Assembly: GCF_001598695.1 (NCBI RefSeq)
Contig: NZ_BCZK01000004.1
Coordinates: 186,001 to 250,000, forward strand
Direction of reading: 5' to 3'
Length of the DNA stretch: 64,000 nucleotides
Source of the DNA: Klebsiella oxytoca NBRC 105695
GTDB lineage: Bacteria; Pseudomonadota; Gammaproteobacteria; Enterobacterales; Enterobacteriaceae
Positions 10,300 to 19,214 of the stretch are shown piece after piece. The translations under genes were made by a program, and so were the position numbers. The notes under the pieces were generated by a model. That model did no database searches, was not told the DNA's origin, and was given only the letters and a program-made list of their open reading frames with translations. The first letter of the stretch is position 1. Each line of letters opens with the position of its first letter.

Positions 10300-10380
10300 G
10301 GATAGCGTCCACCATATTTGGTGTCCACTATCCTCTCAGGAATTTCAGGATCTGCCAGACAGTGCTGAAATGACCTTTAC

Positions 10381-10388
10381 CCTTGACG
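10381..10388. repeat. Right copy of 8-bp target-site duplication
   Basis: CCTTGACG, identical to 7986-7993, immediately follows the right end of the IS66-family element inside the DUF4942 gene. Confidence 0.8.
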
Positions 10389-10603
10389 GAAAGCCTGTTC
10401 CTGACAACCGTGCTGACGTTACCCGTCGGCTGGAAGATTATATCCATGAAAACAGACACAGTGATCACTATGAGGATGAGATATTTACTATTAAATACTT
10501 TCGGAAGGGAACGGCACATATAACTTTTAAGCGACCGAAACTGGTCGATAAGCTGAATGAAATCATAGCCAGACATTATCCAGGGGAGTTGCCCACTAAA
10601 TAG
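10381..10603 (+). pseudogene. DUF4942-like gene, C-terminal part beyond the IS
   Basis: Continuation of the gene that starts at 7364. After the duplication it reads DGKPVPDNRADVTRRLEDYI, then HYEDEIFTIKYFRKGTAHIT, and ends NEIIARHYPGELPTK with TAG at 10601. These blocks match the usual C terminus of DUF4942 proteins. The fragment is open in phase with the IS right end from 10298, but that start lies inside the element. No independent ribosome-binding site is visible, so the fragment is unlikely to be expressed as a separate protein. Confidence 0.82.
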
Positions 10604-10617
10604 CAAGGAGCCAAATT

Positions 10618-10740
10618 ATGGTATCATTTTCAAACACGGATGGTGCTCGCTACGATTTCGTAAATGGTCAGAGCACTTTACCATCCAATCCAATTCAAAT
10701 GGACGTAAAAATTCCTGTTAAACCTTCTAGTTTTGAGTGA
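10618..10740 (+). CDS. Small unrecognised ORF, 40 aa
   Basis: ATG at 10618 preceded by an AAGGAG ribosome site 7 nt upstream. It encodes 40 residues beginning MVSFSNTDGARYDFVNG and ends in TGA at 10738. It follows the DUF4942 gene by 14 bp, suggesting an operon with it before the IS insertion. No signal peptide or membrane helix. Not recognised; the good ribosome site is the main support. Confidence 0.4.
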   Translation: MVSFSNTDGARYDFVNGQSTLPSNPIQMDVKIPVKPSSFE

Positions 10741-10822
10741 ATGCAAATGGGGGCCTTACTGGGGGCTCATACATTAATCGAACAAATTAAATTTATTTAA
10801 TATCAATATATTGAAAACCACA

Positions 10823-10842
10823 TTCGATTCCTGCAGGGGACA
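10823..10842 (+). repeat. Partial copy of the argW 3' end: putative attachment site
   Basis: These 20 bases are identical to the T-loop/acceptor end of enterobacterial tRNA-Arg(CCU) argW as I remember it (TTCGATTCCTGCAGGGGACA). They are followed by AATCTG instead of CCA. No tRNA body precedes them. Integrases that target argW leave such a duplicated 3' tRNA segment at the far border of the inserted DNA. In E. coli argW lies a few genes left of ypdK-alaC, the same side as here, which supports this being the right border of an argW island. Confidence 0.78.
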
Positions 10843-11329
10843 ATCTGCCTTGTTACATCGGGAAATCCCTGCCTGACACCCCGCCCCCTTTAGAGATATT
10901 TTCGTGTTGCAGGCCTGATGCAAGCGATGGCAGCCCGCTGTTCAACCTTCCAGCTACGCTCGTTAACCGGCGTTTATCGAACAGTTTACGTTCTGAGAAC
11001 TCCCACCTCCAGCTAAAGCACACGATCCCGTATTGTCATTAACGTCGTATACACCTCCGGATTCAATTCACTACATAAATAATTAAATGCAAATCATTCC
11101 CTGTAATAATAGCTATCAATTATAATTTTCTATTAGCGATATATTTAATTACTGCAGAAAAAGTGATAGACTGCACGACAGATAACGGTCTGACCCGATT
11201 CACCAATTGATATACAACATCATCTCTGATAAATTATTTAGCATGAATTAAACATCATACAATCATCAATACGTAGACAAAATTCAGCTTAAGAAACTCA
11301 AAAGCCAACCTATTTTTCATAAGATAATA
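10843..11329. other. Intergenic stretch right of the att site, no gene seen
   Basis: Moderately GC-rich up to about 11050, then strongly AT-rich up to the 289-aa gene. A CCTGCCTGACACCCCGCCCCC run at the left has no recognisable function. I find no tRNA or convincing ORF. The AT-rich part should carry the promoter of the next gene. Confidence 0.45.
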
Positions 11330-12199
11330 ATGACCATGGAAAGAAAAGAACGGAACATATGGAAACTCAACAACCTTCCGCCACTGGAATATTGTTCAAT
11401 CTCTCGCGCTCAAAAATTATTAAATTGTGAATTAGAAGATCTGCTTCATTGGCATGATATTGGTGCAATAAGCCTTTGCATCAAATTAGGCAGAACCAAC
11501 GGAACGTTAAAGAGTGCTATCCGCCATCAGCAGGGCGGCAACAAACCCTATTTTTTTAACACATCAAATATTGATGAATTGAGCAGAAGCGAAAGATCGT
11601 GGTCCCCTCACTCCAAAATAAACAAAATTTTTAGATTCAATGAAAGTGAACCGAACCTGGATGCCCAATATGGAACGCCTGTTACCCAGTTAAAACTCCG
11701 GGTTTCCGTATCTGGCCTGTGGTACAGCCACACGAGGAATTTAACGGAAGTACTAGAAAACCCCGATAGCATCATTACTGAACAGCGGATCAGCATAATT
11801 TCACCGGCAAGAAACGTCCTCTTCTGTCACTTCACCCCCGATGAGGATGAGAAGCCAACCATCACGATGAATAAGCTTTACATCACTAATCAGGCGATTG
11901 AGAAAATTTATGAGCATACCATCAGCAGCCGCCCTCTGGAATTTGCAGAAAAACCGCTAAATATAATTGAGGATAAAGAGGTGCATAATCCCTCAATTAT
12001 TCTTCAAAATAAACTGCTCATTGAATTCATCAATCACATCATTCAAGCCAACCCACACTTTGGTGATAATATTCTAAACGCAACGGAAAACAATAAAAAT
12101 AAAATATTCAATATCGCAATGGATAGACTAAGGGCAGAAGGCGTGGTCTCCAGCTACGGCAGTATTAATCTCCCGGCATCAGAATACACGCTCAAATGA
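11330..12199 (+). CDS. Unrecognised 289-aa protein with N-terminal helix-turn-helix-like segment
   Basis: Soluble protein, no signal peptide or membrane helix. Residues about 18-55 (PPLEYCSISRAQKLLNCELE, then DLLHWHDIGAISLCI) resemble the excisionase-like or MerR-like N-terminal segment seen in uncharacterised island and prophage proteins. The last 80 residues (IILQNKLLIEFINHIIQANP, ...NKIFNIAMDRLRAEGV) are helical and charged. The coding region is AT-rich compared with the core genes to its right and stands alone just inside the argW-derived repeat, so I infer horizontal acquisition. Function unknown. The two alternative starts (M1, M3) cannot be separated. Confidence 0.65.
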   Translation: MTMERKERNIWKLNNLPPLEYCSISRAQKLLNCELEDLLHWHDIGAISLCIKLGRTNGTLKSAIRHQQGGNKPYFFNTSNIDELSRSERSWSPHSKINKIFRFNESEPNLDAQYGTPVTQLKLRVSVSGLWYSHTRNLTEVLENPDSIITEQRISIISPARNVLFCHFTPDEDEKPTITMNKLYITNQAIEKIYEHTISSRPLEFAEKPLNIIEDKEVHNPSIILQNKLLIEFINHIIQANPHFGDNILNATENNKNKIFNIAMDRLRAEGVVSSYGSINLPASEYTLK

Positions 12200-12403
12200 C
12201 TAACCGTGAATTTAAACATTAGAATAAAAACCCTTTCTGGCGCCATGAAGCGGTGGCGCATACCTCAGTTTTAAACGTCAAATGGCCTTCAATATAATTT
12301 CAGATATGAACCTGACTTCATAATAAGACCATACTTTATGAATTACCAGTCTGCTAATAAGTCATTTCATATAAACATAAATCAACATAACAACAAAGCT
12401 CGC

Positions 12404-13309
12404 TTATTCAGTATCTGTAAGACCTTCACTGATCTTCATCGCAGCCCGATGCGCCATCAGTATAAATTCGCGGGCCGCGGCGCTTTGCCAGGCGCCCTTT
12501 CGCTGTAGCAGACATGCGGTTCTCGCGAGTAACGGTGGGGTGAGTTCAATGGCAGTGAGATCGTCACGCGCCAGAATAATGGACGCCGGAAGCAGGGTTG
12601 CCAGCGATGTGCGTTCTACCACGGCCAGGAGAGCGCTAATCGAGTTAGCCTCCATCTGAACTTTCGGTTGAATATCACGCTGCCGGCAGTAACGTTCGAT
12701 TTGCTGGCGAGTCGCGAAAGCGCGACTGAGCAGAATCAGAGATTCCTGACTGAGCGCAGCCAGCTTGACGCGTTCGGCCGTCGCCAGAGGGTGACGCCGG
12801 CCTACCACCAGCGCCAGGGTTTCCGAAAGCAGCGGCTGATAAACAATATCTCGCGCATCGTTGCCTTCGAAAGCAATGCCGATATCGAGCTCATCATTGA
12901 GCAACATGGCCTCCATTCGCTCCTGGGTCATCTCTTGCAAATCCAGCGTAATATTTGGGTAACGTTGATAGAACGAAGCCACCAGCGGCCCCACAAAGTA
13001 AGTCGTAAAGGTAGGCATCATCGCAATACGTAGCGAACCGCGCTGCAGGTCCTCCACATCATGAAGCGCACGCTGCCCCTCAGCGAGCTCCTGCCGCGCC
13101 CTGTGCGCGTACGTCAACCACACCTTCCCGGCATCCGTCAGACAAGTATGACGCCCGCTGCGATCAAAAAGCCGTACGCCCAGAGACTCCTCCAGCTGGC
13201 GAATCTGTTGCGATAAAGCCGGCTGCGAAATATGCAGTATCGCTGCGGCCCGCGTAAAACTACCTTGTTCAGCAACGGCAATGAAGTAATTGAGATGTCG
13301 CAGCAACAT
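12404..13309 (-). CDS. cynR: LysR-family regulator CynR
   Basis: 301-aa LysR-type transcriptional regulator closely resembling E. coli CynR, the cyanate-responsive activator of cynTSX. The N-terminal winged helix has [20 protein letters not shown]. The effector domain carries [19 protein letters not shown] and [20 protein letters not shown], both near-identical in type to CynR. I place the start at MLLRHLNYF (13309), matching E. coli; the open frame reaches 13342 with an 11-residue extension. It is divergent from cynX, as cynR is from cynTSX in E. coli, but the enzyme genes are absent here. Confidence 0.85.
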   Translation of the reverse strand: MLLRHLNYFIAVAEQGSFTRAAAILHISQPALSQQIRQLEESLGVRLFDRSGRHTCLTDAGKVWLTYAHRARQELAEGQRALHDVEDLQRGSLRIAMMPTFTTYFVGPLVASFYQRYPNITLDLQEMTQERMEAMLLNDELDIGIAFEGNDARDIVYQPLLSETLALVVGRRHPLATAERVKLAALSQESLILLSRAFATRQQIERYCRQRDIQPKVQMEANSISALLAVVERTSLATLLPASIILARDDLTAIELTPPLLARTACLLQRKGAWQSAAAREFILMAHRAAMKISEGLTDTE

Positions 13310-13422
13310 GAATTCACTCATAAGCAATTCAAATGAACTCAATCATAAATAAGTATTTTAACTTATCAAACAACAGGCGTACTCTCCCTGCGCCTTTTGA
13401 CTGATAGCCCCAGGAGATCGCA

Positions 13423-13479
13423 ATGAATTCCCCCCATCCTTACTTCAGCGCTCAACACGCCACGGTCACCCGGCAATGA
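13423..13479 (+). CDS. 18-codon leader ORF overlapping cynX
   Basis: ATG at 13423 with an AGGAG ribosome site 7 nt upstream, 18 codons, ending in TGA that overlaps the cynX ATG (ATGA, 13476-13479). The strong ribosome site lies before this ORF and none is evident before cynX, so cynX may be translated by coupling to it. The peptide (MNSPHPYFSAQHATVTRQ) does not resemble the start of CynT or CynS. Confidence 0.45.
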   Translation: MNSPHPYFSAQHATVTRQ

Positions 13480-14663
13480 ATCAGACGCAACGTAACGGCG
13501 CCATGCTGCTGGTGTTGGTGCTTATCGGAATGAATATGCGTCCGCTGCTGACATCGCCAGGCCCGCTCCTTCCCCAGATACAGCAGGCAAGTGGTATGAG
13601 CTTCACGCTTGCCTCCCTGCTCACTGCGCTCCCGGTGATCGCGATGGGTCTGCTGGCGCTTGCCGGCGGCTGGATTAACAGCCGATTCAGCGAACGTCAA
13701 AGTATCGCCTTCAGTCTGTTAATCATCGCCGCCGGAGCTTTACTTCGCGAACTGGCGCCGCAGAGCGCGCTATTACTCAGCAGCGCGCTTCTTGGCGGGA
13801 TCGGCATTGGTATTATCCAGGCGCTCATTCCTGCGGTAATAAAACGCCTGTTTCATCGTCGGACGCCTCAGGTGATGGGACTCTGGTCAGCGGCGCTGAT
13901 GGGCGGTGGCGGTCTGGGAGCCGCATTTACGCCGTGGCTGGCGCAGCACAGCGCTATCTGGTATCACGCGCTTGCGTGGTGGGCGCTACCCGCAGCGACA
14001 GCGCTCCTTTGCTGGTGGCCGCTAAGCAGAACGTTACCTGTCCAGACGCCATCGACAATACAGCTCTCTGTTTTTCGCCATCGTCGAGCGTGGATACTTA
14101 GCCTCTATTTTGGTTTGATAAACGGCGGTTACGCCAGTTTGATCGCCTGGCTGCCACCCTACTATATGCAGTCAGGCTATAGCGCGCAGTTTAGCGGTAC
14201 CCTTTTGGCGTTAATGACCGTCGGCCAGACTGGCGGAGCGCTACTTCTGCCTGTTCTGGCCAGGCATGAAGATCGGCGAAAGCTTCTGATGCTGGCGCTG
14301 GCGCTGCAGCTCATCGGCTTCTGCGGCTTTATCTGGCTACCGCAGCAGCTACCGCTTGCCTGGGCTATCTGCTGCGGTATTGGACTTGGCGGCGCGTTTC
14401 CGCTCTGCCTGGTACTGGCGCTCGATCACGCGAAGCACCCCGCTATCGCGGGTCGCCTGGTGGCCTTTATGCAAGGAGTGGGCTTTATTATTGCAGGTAT
14501 TTCCCCCTGGCTTTCAGGGCTGCTGCGGAGCTTAAACGGCAATTTCCTTCCGGGCTGGATGTTTCACGCCGCCTGCGTCCTGGCGTTAATGCTCCTCACA
14601 TTGCGTTTTGCCCCGGCACGCTATCCGCAAGAGTGGCAACATCAGAACTCAGCCACTCGCTAA
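13476..14663 (+). CDS. cynX: CynX-type major facilitator transporter
   Basis: 395-aa inner-membrane MFS protein with about 12 hydrophobic segments, similar throughout to E. coli CynX of the cyanate operon. Examples are LIGMNMRPLLTSPGPLLPQ, LGGIGIGIIQALIPAVIKR, WSAALMGGGGLGAA, FGLINGGYASLIAWLPPYY and FPLCLVLALDHAKHPAIAG. The substrate of CynX is presumed to be cyanate but is not firmly established. Divergent from cynR. The usual partners cynT (carbonic anhydrase) and cynS (cyanase) are not in this interval, so the role may have changed. The ATG overlaps the upstream 18-codon ORF. Confidence 0.85.
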   Translation: MNQTQRNGAMLLVLVLIGMNMRPLLTSPGPLLPQIQQASGMSFTLASLLTALPVIAMGLLALAGGWINSRFSERQSIAFSLLIIAAGALLRELAPQSALLLSSALLGGIGIGIIQALIPAVIKRLFHRRTPQVMGLWSAALMGGGGLGAAFTPWLAQHSAIWYHALAWWALPAATALLCWWPLSRTLPVQTPSTIQLSVFRHRRAWILSLYFGLINGGYASLIAWLPPYYMQSGYSAQFSGTLLALMTVGQTGGALLLPVLARHEDRRKLLMLALALQLIGFCGFIWLPQQLPLAWAICCGIGLGGAFPLCLVLALDHAKHPAIAGRLVAFMQGVGFIIAGISPWLSGLLRSLNGNFLPGWMFHAACVLALMLLTLRFAPARYPQEWQHQNSATR

Positions 14664-14679
14664 ACCCGTCTAATCCTCT

Positions 14680-14704
14680 TACGGGATGGTTACCCCATCC
14701 CGTA
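14680..14704 (+). terminator. Possible terminator after cynX
   Basis: Hairpin with a perfect 10-bp stem (TACGGGATGG / CCATCCCGTA) and a 5-base loop, 16 bp after the cynX stop. The following T-tract is weak. Confidence 0.5.
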
Positions 14705-15029
14705 TTCAGACAGAAAAAAGCCCAAAATCAAGTAACTATATCCCTACAAAAACCATTGTTAACGACCGTCGCCAGAATGAAATTTAATACCGAATGAAAT
14801 TAATGTGTCGCCGAATCACGACACTCGTAAGTAACTAAAAATTAATAAAAAAATGGCTCTTGTTTCCCTCATTTTTTAGGCGTACATTAGCGCCATCTGG
14901 AGCCGTTTACGCTCAGAATTTACAGCTACCGCCGGCTAAAAAAGTGTCGTTTTAGTTAGCGATAGCTGAGCAGGCAATGAAGAGCAAATTCATGTAAGGC
15001 GTCTCGCCGAGAGCGCGGAGTGATGAGTC
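14705..15029. other. Intergenic stretch upstream of ypdK
   Basis: About 325 bp between cynX and ypdK. In E. coli this flank is occupied by lpxP, which is not here. AT-rich up to 14880, then a more structured GC segment leading into ypdK. I see no ORF or RNA that I can name. A promoter for ypdK would be expected here. Confidence 0.4.
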
Positions 15030-15101
15030 GTGAAATATTTCTTAATGGGCATTTCTTTTATGGTCATCGTTTGGGCCGGTACTTTCGCCCTGATGATCTA
15101 G
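15030..15101 (+). CDS. ypdK: Small membrane protein YpdK
   Basis: 23-aa single-helix inner-membrane protein, near-identical to E. coli YpdK as I recall it (MKYFLMGISF then MVIVWAGTFALMI). It starts with GTG at 15030 after a GGAG ribosome site and ends in TAG at 15099. It sits just left of alaC, convergent with it, as in E. coli. Its function is unknown. The whole protein is one hydrophobic segment preceded by a Lys. Confidence 0.88.
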   Translation: MKYFLMGISFMVIVWAGTFALMI

Positions 15102-15114
15102 CTTTAACGGTGTT

Positions 15115-15144
15115 AAAAAAAGGAGCCTCTCGGCTCCTTTTTTT
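15115..15144. terminator. Bidirectional terminator between ypdK and alaC
   Basis: GGAGCC-TCTC-GGCTCC stem-loop flanked by seven A on the left and seven T on the right. It can therefore stop both ypdK (+) and alaC (-) transcripts. Confidence 0.9.
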
Positions 15145-16381
15145 ATTCGTTGCTTTCGCTGGTTAACTTAGCCGCTGCCGGAAGCAGCCCGTCGGCGCGG
15201 AACATTGATTTAATACCGCGTACGGCCTGGCGGATACGATCGCGGTTTTCGATTAAAGCGAAGCGTACGTGAGTATCACCGTAATCACCAAAACCGATGC
15301 CGGGTGAAACGCAGACTTTAGCATCCTGCAGCAGCTTTTTAGCAAACTCCAGGGACCCCATGGCCGCGTACTGCTCAGGGATCTTAGCCCATACGTACAT
15401 CGAGGCCTTCGGGCACTCCACCATCCAGCCCGCCTCATGTAACCCTTTCACCAGCACGTCCCGGCGGCGTTTGTACTGTTCGGCGATGTCGCGAACGCAC
15501 TGCTGATCGCCTTCAAGCGCAGCAATAGCCGCAACCTGCAGAGGAGTGAAAGTGCCGTAATCGTGGTAGCTTTTAATGCGCGCCAGCGCATTAACCAACG
15601 TTTTGTTACCCACCATAAAGCCAATACGCCAGCCTGCCATATTGTAGCTTTTTGAGAGCGTAAAGAATTCGACGGCCACATCGCGCGCGCCGGGAACCTG
15701 CATAATAGAAGGCGCTTTCCAACCGTCATACACAATATCGGCGTAGGCCAAATCGTGCACGACCAGTACGTCATAACGCTTCGCCAGCGCGACGACTTTC
15801 TCGAAGAACTCCAGTTCAACGCACTGCGCTGTCGGATTGGATGGAAAACCGAGGATCATCATTTTCGGCTTCGGATAGCTCTCACGAATAGCGCGCTCAA
15901 GCTCGTTAAAAAAATCCACGCCTTCAACGAGGGGAACTGAACGAACCTGAGCTCCGGCAATCACCGCACCGTAAATATGAATTGGATAGCTGGGATTCGG
16001 CACCAGCACGGTGTCGCCATGGTCAAGCGTCGCCAGCATCAGATGCGCCAGCCCCTCCTTTGAACCGATGGTCACAATCGCTTCTGATTCCGGATCGATC
16101 TCTACGTCATAGCGATCCTGATACCAGCGAGAAATAGCCCGGCGCAGTCGCGGGATGCCGCGAGAGGTGGAATAACCGTGCGTATCGGGGCGCTGGGCAA
16201 CGGTACATAGCTTTTCAACGATATGCGGCGGCGTCGCGCCATCGGGGTTACCCATGCTGAAGTCAATAATATCTTCGCCGCGGCGTCGCGCAGCCATTTT
16301 GAGTTCGGCAGTAATATTAAAAACGTACGGGGGGAGACGATCGATACGCGTAAAACGGCGTTCAGGACTGAATTCAGCCAT
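15143..16381 (-). CDS. alaC: Glutamate-pyruvate aminotransferase AlaC
   Basis: 412-aa fold-type I PLP-dependent aminotransferase that makes alanine from pyruvate and glutamate; cytoplasmic. The frame is complete and the length matches E. coli AlaC (412). Visible motifs are [12 protein letters not shown], the substrate loop [11 protein letters not shown], the Asp of [14 protein letters not shown], and the PLP lysine in [16 protein letters not shown] with its downstream Arg. The C-terminal Arg region is [17 protein letters not shown]. It is monocistronic, convergent with ypdK and ended by the shared terminator. Its neighbours ypdA-ypdB sense pyruvate, its substrate. Confidence 0.96.
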   Translation of the reverse strand: MAEFSPERRFTRIDRLPPYVFNITAELKMAARRRGEDIIDFSMGNPDGATPPHIVEKLCTVAQRPDTHGYSTSRGIPRLRRAISRWYQDRYDVEIDPESEAIVTIGSKEGLAHLMLATLDHGDTVLVPNPSYPIHIYGAVIAGAQVRSVPLVEGVDFFNELERAIRESYPKPKMMILGFPSNPTAQCVELEFFEKVVALAKRYDVLVVHDLAYADIVYDGWKAPSIMQVPGARDVAVEFFTLSKSYNMAGWRIGFMVGNKTLVNALARIKSYHDYGTFTPLQVAAIAALEGDQQCVRDIAEQYKRRRDVLVKGLHEAGWMVECPKASMYVWAKIPEQYAAMGSLEFAKKLLQDAKVCVSPGIGFGDYGDTHVRFALIENRDRIRQAVRGIKSMFRADGLLPAAAKLTSESNE

Positions 16382-16760
16382 AGATTCCTCGGATTAACGT
16401 TAGCGCCCGGACCGTCCGAGCGACGCGGCTGCAACCGCAGCACGTTTAGAAAATAACCCGAATATTTTCTTCCTGTCGAGAGGTGGATTAAAAAAAATTT
16501 TTCACGCTGAAAACGGGCATCATTTCAGCTAAATACGGCAGAAAGAAGCATCCTGGATATCATACCCTTCATTAAATTTAACATTTTGATATCTTTAACT
16601 TTACGCAAAAAGCACCGCCTGCGCAGACGCTATTGAAACTCAGCGCATCGTCATTAATCCCCTTTTATTTGTGTGACTTTTCCTCATTCCTCTCTTCGGC
16701 TGGTCTTCTGCGACGAGGTTTTCTATCATATTGCTTTCTCGCGATTAACACGGCGCACAC
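16382..16760. other. Divergent regulatory region alaC / ypdA
   Basis: 379 bp between two divergent starts. It must hold both promoters. A run of A then T around 16490-16502 is conspicuous. I cannot identify a defined operator or RNA here. Confidence 0.4.
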
Positions 16761-18458
16761 ATGCACGAAATATTTACTATGCTGCTGGCGGTTTTTGACC
16801 GCGCGGCATTAATGCTGATTTGTCTCTTTTTTCTCATTCGCCTGCGCCTGTTTCGTGAACTTCTGCATAAATCCGCGCACACGCCAAAAGAGCTGCTGGC
16901 CGTTACCGCCATTTTCTCCCTGTTTGCCCTTTTCAGTACCTGGTCCGGCGTACCGGTCGAAGGTTCACTGGTCAACGTGCGTATTATCGCAGTCATGTCC
17001 GGCGGGATCCTCTTCGGCCCCTGGGTAGGCGCGATAGTGGGCGTCATTGCCGGCGTACATCGCTATCTAATCGATATTGATGGCGTCACCGCCATCCCCT
17101 GCTTTATCACCAGCATTGTCGCCGGTCTACTCTCCGGGTTAATCAGTCGTAAAGTCCCTAAAGCGCAGCGCTGGAAAGCGGGGATCCTCGCCGGGATGCT
17201 GTGCGAAACCTTAACCATGATACTCGTGGTGGCGTGGGCTCCATCGTTCTCGCTGGGGATAGATATCGTGTCAAAAATCGGTATTCCGATGATCCTTGGC
17301 AGCGTATGCATCGGTTTTATCGTTTTGCTGGTGCAGAGCGTTGAAGGGGAAAAGGAGGCCAGCGCCGCGCGTCAGGCGAAACTGGCGCTCGACATCGCTA
17401 ACAAAACGCTCCCCTTGTTTCGCCACGTCAATAGCGAGTCCCTGCGTCAGGTATGCGATATTATCCGCCGCGATATTAATGCCGATGCCGTCGCCATTAC
17501 CAATACTCAACATGTGATGGCCTACGTCGGCGTCGGGGAAATCAACTACCGGGATAACGACGACTTTATCAGCCCGACAACGCAACAGGCGATTCGCTAT
17601 GGAAAAATCATTATTAAAAACAATGACGAAGCTCATCGGACGCCGGAAATACACTCTATGCTGGTCATTCCTCTATGGGAAAAAGGCATCGTCACCGGTA
17701 CGTTAAAAATCTATTATTGCCACGCTCACCGCATAACCTCATCGCTACAGGAAATGGCGATTGGCCTGTCGCAAATCATCTCGACTCAGCTGGAGGTCTC
17801 CCGCGCAGAGCAGCTTCGTGAAATGGCTAATAAAGCCGAACTGCGCGCACTGCAAAGCAAAATTAACCCCCACTTTTTATTCAATGCCCTGAACGCGATT
17901 TCGTCGTCGATTCGCATGAATCCGGACACCGCGCGCCAGTTAATTTTTAATCTGTCGCGCTATCTCCGCTACAACATTGAATTAAAAGATGATGAACAAA
18001 TAGACATCAAAAGGGAGCTGTATCAAATCAAGGATTACATCGCCATTGAACAGGCTCGCTTCGGCGACAAGCTGACGGTGATTTATGATATTGATGATGA
18101 AGTCAGCTTTATGATCCCCAGCCTGCTTATTCAGCCGCTGGTGGAGAATGCGATTGTCCACGGGATTCAGCCTTGTAAAGGTAAAGGGGTGGTGACCATC
18201 GGCATTAATGAGTGCGGAAATCGGGTACGAATTAGCGTTCGCGATACGGGGAACGGTATTGACCCTGCGGTAGTGGCGAGAGTCGAGGCTAACGAAATGC
18301 CGGGAAATAAAATTGGCCTGCTCAATGTTCATCATCGGGTCAAGCTGCTGTACGGCGAAGGCCTGCATATCCGACGCCTGACGCCAGGGACCGAAATCGC
18401 CTTCTATGTGCCTCACCAGCACGCGCCCCAGGCGGCCAGGGAGTCGCTGCTGTCATGA
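16761..18458 (+). CDS. ypdA: LytS-family pyruvate-sensing histidine kinase YpdA (PyrS)
   Basis: 565-aa membrane sensor kinase of the YpdA/YpdB system, which in E. coli responds to extracellular pyruvate and activates the transporter gene yhjX. Residues 1-190 form a 5TM-Lyt membrane domain with [24 protein letters not shown]-like domain covers about 210-340 ([18 protein letters not shown]). The His-kinase region has the phospho-acceptor motif [16 protein letters not shown], followed by an ATPase domain with [15 protein letters not shown] and RDTGNGID. It overlaps ypdB by four bases if ypdB starts at 18455. Confidence 0.95.
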   Translation: MHEIFTMLLAVFDRAALMLICLFFLIRLRLFRELLHKSAHTPKELLAVTAIFSLFALFSTWSGVPVEGSLVNVRIIAVMSGGILFGPWVGAIVGVIAGVHRYLIDIDGVTAIPCFITSIVAGLLSGLISRKVPKAQRWKAGILAGMLCETLTMILVVAWAPSFSLGIDIVSKIGIPMILGSVCIGFIVLLVQSVEGEKEASAARQAKLALDIANKTLPLFRHVNSESLRQVCDIIRRDINADAVAITNTQHVMAYVGVGEINYRDNDDFISPTTQQAIRYGKIIIKNNDEAHRTPEIHSMLVIPLWEKGIVTGTLKIYYCHAHRITSSLQEMAIGLSQIISTQLEVSRAEQLREMANKAELRALQSKINPHFLFNALNAISSSIRMNPDTARQLIFNLSRYLRYNIELKDDEQIDIKRELYQIKDYIAIEQARFGDKLTVIYDIDDEVSFMIPSLLIQPLVENAIVHGIQPCKGKGVVTIGINECGNRVRISVRDTGNGIDPAVVARVEANEMPGNKIGLLNVHHRVKLLYGEGLHIRRLTPGTEIAFYVPHQHAPQAARESLLS

Positions 18459-18469
18459 GCGGAGATAAA

Positions 18470-19207
18470 ATGAAAGTCATCATTGTTGAAGATGAGTTCC
18501 TCGCGCAGCAAGAGCTCACCTGGTTGATTAACACCCATAGCGAGATGGAGATTGTCGGCACCTTTGACGACGGGCTGGACGTACTGAAGTTTTTACAACA
18601 CAACAAAGTCGACGCCATTTTTCTCGACATCAATATTCCTTCGCTGGATGGCGTACTACTGGCGCAAAATATCAGCCAGTTCGCGCATAAGCCCTTTATC
18701 GTATTTATTACCGCGTGGAAAGAACATGCGGTGGAAGCCTTTGAGCTGGAAGCCTTTGATTACATCCTGAAGCCCTATCAGGAGTCGCGCATCATTAATA
18801 TGCTGCAAAAGCTGACCAGCGCCTGGCAGCAGCAGCAGCAGCCGAGCGCCGGTGCGATGCCTAATCCGGCCAGGGAAAATGACACCATTAACCTGATTAA
18901 AGATGAGCGGATTATCGTCACCAGCATCCACGATATTTACTATGCGGAAGCGCATGAAAAGATGACTTTTGTTTATACCCGAAGAGAGTCATTTGTGATG
19001 CCGATGAATATTACGGAGTTCTGCAACAAGCTACCGACGGCGCACTTTTTCCGCTGTCACCGCTCGTACTGCGTCAACCTGAACAAAATTCGCGAAATCG
19101 AACCCTGGTTTAACAACACCTATATTCTGCGGCTTCGCGATCTGGAGTTCCAGGTTCCGGTCAGCCGCAGCAAGGTCAAAGAGTTTCGCCAGCTCATGCA
19201 TCTGTAG
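18470..19207 (+). CDS. ypdB: LytTR response regulator YpdB (PyrR)
   Basis: 245-aa response regulator, partner of the kinase just upstream. The receiver domain has acidic residues in IIVEDEFLA, the phospho-acceptor Asp in DAIFLDINIPSLDG, and the conserved Lys in DYILKPYQES. A Gln-rich linker (QQQQQPSAG) leads to a C-terminal LytTR DNA-binding domain (HDIYYAEAHEKMTFVYTRRE, FFRCHRSYCVNLNKI). I prefer the ATG at 18470 because GGAG lies 7 nt upstream and it matches the E. coli start. An alternative ATG at 18455 overlaps ypdA. Confidence 0.95.
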   Translation: MKVIIVEDEFLAQQELTWLINTHSEMEIVGTFDDGLDVLKFLQHNKVDAIFLDINIPSLDGVLLAQNISQFAHKPFIVFITAWKEHAVEAFELEAFDYILKPYQESRIINMLQKLTSAWQQQQQPSAGAMPNPARENDTINLIKDERIIVTSIHDIYYAEAHEKMTFVYTRRESFVMPMNITEFCNKLPTAHFFRCHRSYCVNLNKIREIEPWFNNTYILRLRDLEFQVPVSRSKVKEFRQLMHL

Positions 19208-19214
19208 GAAAGTT

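Larger units (their letters stand above)
7994..10380 (-). mobile_element. Degenerate IS66-family insertion sequence
   Basis: A 2387-bp element bounded by CCTTGACG duplications. The left end reads GTAAGCGTACAG and the right end, read inward, GTAAAGGTCATTTC; GTAA followed by a G-rich position is typical of IS66 termini. It carries, on the minus strand, the three-gene set tnpA-tnpB-tnpC characteristic of IS66, each damaged by stops or frameshifts. Deleting 7994-10380 plus one duplication copy rejoins MLLDG to KPVPDN in frame, restoring the DUF4942 reading frame exactly. The number of lesions implies an old insertion that cannot move by itself. Confidence 0.9.
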
